Of a DNA stretch of 7,484 bases, positions 5,803 through 7,484 are shown in pieces. Position numbers and translations under genes: made by a program. The stretch lies in NCBI GenBank assembly GCA_030746455.1, contig JASLMQ010000403.1, positions 1 to 7,484 on the forward strand, given 5' to 3'. The stretch is from Candidatus Latescibacterota bacterium (GTDB taxonomy: Bacteria > Latescibacterota > UBA2968 > GCA-2709665). Below the pieces are notes generated by a model, which saw only the letters and a program-made list of their open reading frames with translations, did no database searches and was not told the origin of the DNA. Within the stretch, counting starts at the first letter, position 1; each line of letters starts with the position of its first letter.

Positions 5803-7074
5803 ATGGACAAGCTGGCGATCCTCGGCGGCCCCAAGGCAGTCGGATCCGACCCAGGCGACATCTTCAAATGGCCCATCATCACCGAGGAAGACGAGGCCGC
5901 GATGCTGGAAGTCCTCCGCGCGGGGAACATGTCCGGCACCGACGTCACCGTGGAATTCGAGAAGGAATTCGCGGCATGGCACGGCACCGAGTACGCCCTC
6001 GCCCACAACACGGGCACCGCCGCGTTGCACAGCGCCATGTGGGCGTGCGGCCTCCGTGCAGGTGACGAGATCATCAGCCAGAGCGCGACCTACTGGGCCA
6101 CCTTCCTTCCCGCGTTGAACCTGGGGGCAGCGATCGTGTTCGCCGACATCGATCCGGACACCCTCACGCTGGACCCCGCCGACGTCGAGCGGAAGATCAC
6201 GGATCGGACCCGGGTGATCATGACCGTCCATCTGTCAGGATACCCGACCGACATGGATCCCATCATGGCGATCGCCAACGCGCGTGGCATCAAGGTGATC
6301 GAGGACGTCTCTCACGCCCACGGCGCGCTCTACAAGGGCCGCTTGGTGGGAACTCTAGGCCACGTGGGCGCGATGTCGTGCATGTCGGGCAAGTCCTTTG
6401 CGGTCGGTGAGGGCGGGATGCTGATCACCAACGACAAGGAGATATACGAGCGCGCCGCGGCATTCGGCCACTACGAGCGCACCTCCCAGCTCGAGGATCC
6501 GTCTGTGAAGCCCTTCGCCGGCCTCCCGCTGGGCGGCTTCAAGTACCGGATGCATCAGCTCTCCTCAGCCGTGGGCCGGGTGCAGCTGAAGAGCTATCAG
6601 GAGCGCATGGAAGAGATCCAGCAGGCGATGAATCACTTCTGGGATCTGCTCGAGGGCGCTCCCGGGCTTCGGTCCGGCCGTCCGCCGAAGGAATCAGGCA
6701 GCACGATGGGCGGCTGGTATGCCACGCGCGGCATCTACGTGCCCGAAGAGCTGGACGGCCTGAGCATCGAGACCTTCTGCGATGCCGTTCGCGCGGAGGG
6801 CGTCTCGACGCGGCCCGGTGGCAGAACACTCCACCTGCATCCCCTGCTCAACGACGTCGACGTCTACGGACACGGGAAGCCGACGCGGCTCGCACACACC
6901 GGTCGCGACGTCCGCCAGCTCGAGGGGAGCCTGCCCCAGACCGAGCGCATGGCGAAACGGCGGTTTTCCACCCCCTGGTTCAAGCGTTACCGCCCCGACA
7001 TCATTAAGGAGTACGCCGAGGCCTTTCGCAAGGTCGTGACTCAGGCGGGTGAGCTCCCCAGGGATCAGGCCTGA
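5803..7074 (+). CDS. DegT/DnrJ/EryC1/StrS-family PLP-dependent sugar/cyclitol aminotransferase
   Basis: A 423-residue protein from ATG 5803, with GGGAG at 5792-5796; the open frame back to 5683 has no such site and overlaps the previous gene. Motifs in order: NTGTAAL (phosphate-binding turn), FADIDPDTLTLDP, VIEDVSHAHGA with D168 to contact the PLP ring nitrogen and H171 in the His-containing variant of this site, SGKSFAVGEGG with the Schiff-base Lys K197 (bases 6391-6393), and KYRMHQLSSAVGRVQL late in the domain. The opening LAILGGPKAV and the length are closer to the StsC/AHBA-synthase-like branch (ketocyclitol or aminoshikimate-type substrates) than to short nucleotide-sugar aminotransferases such as WbpE (about 360 residues). 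The reaction would be transfer of an amino group, usually from Glu or Gln, to a keto-sugar or ketocyclitol, plausibly one made by the dehydrogenase at the window start. Family call very firm; substrate inferred. Confidence 0.93.
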   Translation: MDKLAILGGPKAVGSDPGDIFKWPIITEEDEAAMLEVLRAGNMSGTDVTVEFEKEFAAWHGTEYALAHNTGTAALHSAMWACGLRAGDEIISQSATYWATFLPALNLGAAIVFADIDPDTLTLDPADVERKITDRTRVIMTVHLSGYPTDMDPIMAIANARGIKVIEDVSHAHGALYKGRLVGTLGHVGAMSCMSGKSFAVGEGGMLITNDKEIYERAAAFGHYERTSQLEDPSVKPFAGLPLGGFKYRMHQLSSAVGRVQLKSYQERMEEIQQAMNHFWDLLEGAPGLRSGRPPKESGSTMGGWYATRGIYVPEELDGLSIETFCDAVRAEGVSTRPGGRTLHLHPLLNDVDVYGHGKPTRLAHTGRDVRQLEGSLPQTERMAKRRFSTPWFKRYRPDIIKEYAEAFRKVVTQAGELPRDQA

Positions 7075-7115
7075 CCGCGCGCCCTCTGTAACCCTCCGAG
7101 GGGAAGGACAAATCG

Positions 7116-7223
7116 ATGAGGATTCTGATTACGGGGGCATCCAGCCGCCTCGTCCGCTTCCTCGTGAAATCCCTGGGAGCCGATCACCGGCTGCGGTTGA
7201 TCGACAGCGTGCCCGTCGACTAG
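7116..7223 (+). pseudogene. N-terminal remnant of an NAD-dependent epimerase/dehydratase (extended SDR)
   Basis: Thirty-five codons from ATG 7116 to TAG 7221-7223, with GGAAGGA at 7102-7108 seven bases upstream. The peptide begins MRILITGASSRLVRFLVKSL and continues to LIDSVPVD, the first beta-alpha-beta unit of an SDR epimerase, including the acidic residue (D30) after strand 2. The TGxxGxxG cofactor loop is damaged: the second and third Gly are S10 and V13, each one base away from Gly. After the stop, none of the three forward frames resumes a recognisable epimerase, so the rest of the gene (typically 300 residues) is gone and a simple frameshift does not explain it. It follows the aminotransferase by 41 nt, where a nucleotide-sugar epimerase would be at home. 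A short functional peptide is the alternative, but less likely. Confidence 0.65.
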
Positions 7224-7335
7224 GCGTTGTCCCCGCCACGCTCCCACAGCGCCCTTCCCCTCGTCCTCGACCTCCGGAGACGAGAGGGACCGGGCGCAGC
7301 ATCCCCATCATATGCATCCGGCGAGGCCTTTTTGA

Positions 7336-7364
7336 TTGACTTGAGTGGGCGTTTGCGCTAAAAG
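7336..7364 (+). promoter_or_regulatory. Predicted sigma70-type promoter for the gene at 7446
   Basis: TTGACT (7336-7341, 5 of 6 to TTGACA) is separated by 17 bases from TAAAAG (7359-7364, 4 of 6 to TATAAT). It sits in the most AT-rich patch of the window, about 80 bases before the next ATG, and would begin a new transcription unit after the polysaccharide genes. The host's promoter consensus is unknown, so this is a prediction by eye. Confidence 0.5.
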
Positions 7365-7378
7365 ACTGATTCGGTCTT
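7362..7378 (+). repeat. Short hairpin/dyad overlapping the predicted -10 and start region
   Basis: AAGACTGATTCGGTCTT forms a 7-bp stem with one T-G wobble and a 3-nt loop. Lying across the -10 element and the expected +1, it could be a repressor operator or a structure at the 5' end of the message. No T-run follows, so it is not a terminator. Confidence 0.35.
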
Positions 7379-7381
7379 AGT

Positions 7382-7403
7382 GGCCCATGTTCGGGCCGTC
7401 CCG
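7382..7403 (+). repeat. Alternative leader hairpins upstream of the last gene
   Basis: GGCCC (7382-7386) pairs with GGGCC (7393-7397) around a 6-nt loop; alternatively CGGG (7392-7395) pairs with CCCG (7400-7403). The two share bases and exclude each other. That resembles a switchable leader, but the stems are short and there is no supporting leader peptide. Confidence 0.25.
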
Positions 7404-7445
7404 GGCTTTGCTCCAACACACGGTATTTTCAAGGATTCCGCAACG

Positions 7446-7484
7446 ATGACGAAGACAAGAACACTACAGGAAGTACAGGATCCG
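7446..7484 (+). CDS. Start of an unidentified gene, cut by the window end
   Basis: ATG 7446 is followed by 13 open codons (MTKTRTLQEVQDP), with AAGGA at 7431-7435 ten bases upstream and a predicted promoter at 7336. The codons (ACA, AGA, CTA, GTA) are more A-rich than in the genes before it, as is common just after a start. Too little is present to name a product; the peptide is hydrophilic and shows no signal sequence so far. Confidence 0.5.
   Translation, partial: MTKTRTLQEVQDP

Larger units (their letters stand above)
7224..7445 (+). other. Intergenic stretch between the epimerase remnant and the last gene
   Basis: About 220 bases with no convincing gene. The first half is C-rich and probably the eroded downstream flank of the epimerase; it contains an imperfect stem-loop, CCCTCGTC (7258-7265) with GACGAG-A-GGG (7279-7288), not followed by Ts. 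A T5 run at 7329-7333 after GGCGAGGCC is at best a very weak terminator. From about 7330 the sequence becomes more AT-rich, with a promoter and leader hairpins listed separately. Confidence 0.6.

Noticed and set aside
7315..7333. Intrinsic terminator GGCGAGGCC followed by T5
   Set aside because: The stem is only 3 bp, so termination is not supported despite the T-run.
7224..7339. Continuation of the epimerase by stop-codon readthrough or frameshift
   Set aside because: All three forward frames after the TAG give Pro/Arg-rich sequence or early stops, without SDR motifs such as a YxxxK.
7346..7356. Sigma54 promoter TGGGC...TTGC
   Set aside because: The spacing between the GG and GC elements is 6 instead of the required 10 bases.
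1..7484. CRISPR arrays, tRNA/rRNA genes, insertion sequences, toxin-antitoxin genes
   Set aside because: I found no regularly spaced repeats, RNA-gene landmarks, transposase or terminal inverted repeats on either strand by reading.

Overview
The window is a GC-rich stretch of a bacterial chromosome, probably from a Gram-negative (diderm) organism: it carries a Wzz-type polysaccharide co-polymerase and a protein of the AlaE inner-membrane exporter family. I cannot place the lineage more precisely from sequence alone. Every supported gene is on the plus strand, gaps are short (17 to 88 nt), and most starts have a clear Shine-Dalgarno site, so bases 1 to about 7223 read as one transcription unit for making and exporting a surface polysaccharide.

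Layout: (1) 1-918, the 3' part of a Gfo/Idh/MocA sugar dehydrogenase whose start lies upstream of the window; (2) 982-2028, a NodB-like polysaccharide deacetylase; (3) 2046-3380, a subtilase-fold (S8) protein; (4) 3443-5182, a Wzz/PCP chain-length protein with two membrane segments and a long periplasmic coiled coil; (5) 5232-5714, an AlaE-family four-helix membrane protein; (6) 5803-7074, a DegT/StrS-type PLP aminotransferase; (7) 7116-7223, a 35-codon remnant of an NAD-dependent epimerase with intact translation signals; (8) 7224-7445, a non-coding stretch with a good sigma70-like promoter and two small hairpins; (9) 7446-7484, the first 13 codons of another gene.

How the genes fit together (inference): the dehydrogenase and aminotransferase would oxidise and then aminate a sugar or cyclitol, the deacetylase would trim N- or O-acetyl groups, and the Wzz protein would set polymer length at the inner membrane. 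The subtilase and the AlaE-like protein are the unexpected members.

The most interesting observation is in the subtilase. In an ungapped alignment to the canonical GTSMASP motif, the nucleophilic Ser is Cys (C265) and the conserved Pro four residues later is Gly (G269), while the catalytic Asp, His and the oxyanion-hole Asn are kept. These are the same two positions changed in the engineered peptide ligase subtiligase (S221C/P225A of subtilisin BPN'). The protein also lacks a signal peptide and propeptide. It may be a natural thiol-subtilase with ligase or transpeptidase chemistry, or a pseudoprotease; the sequence alone does not decide.
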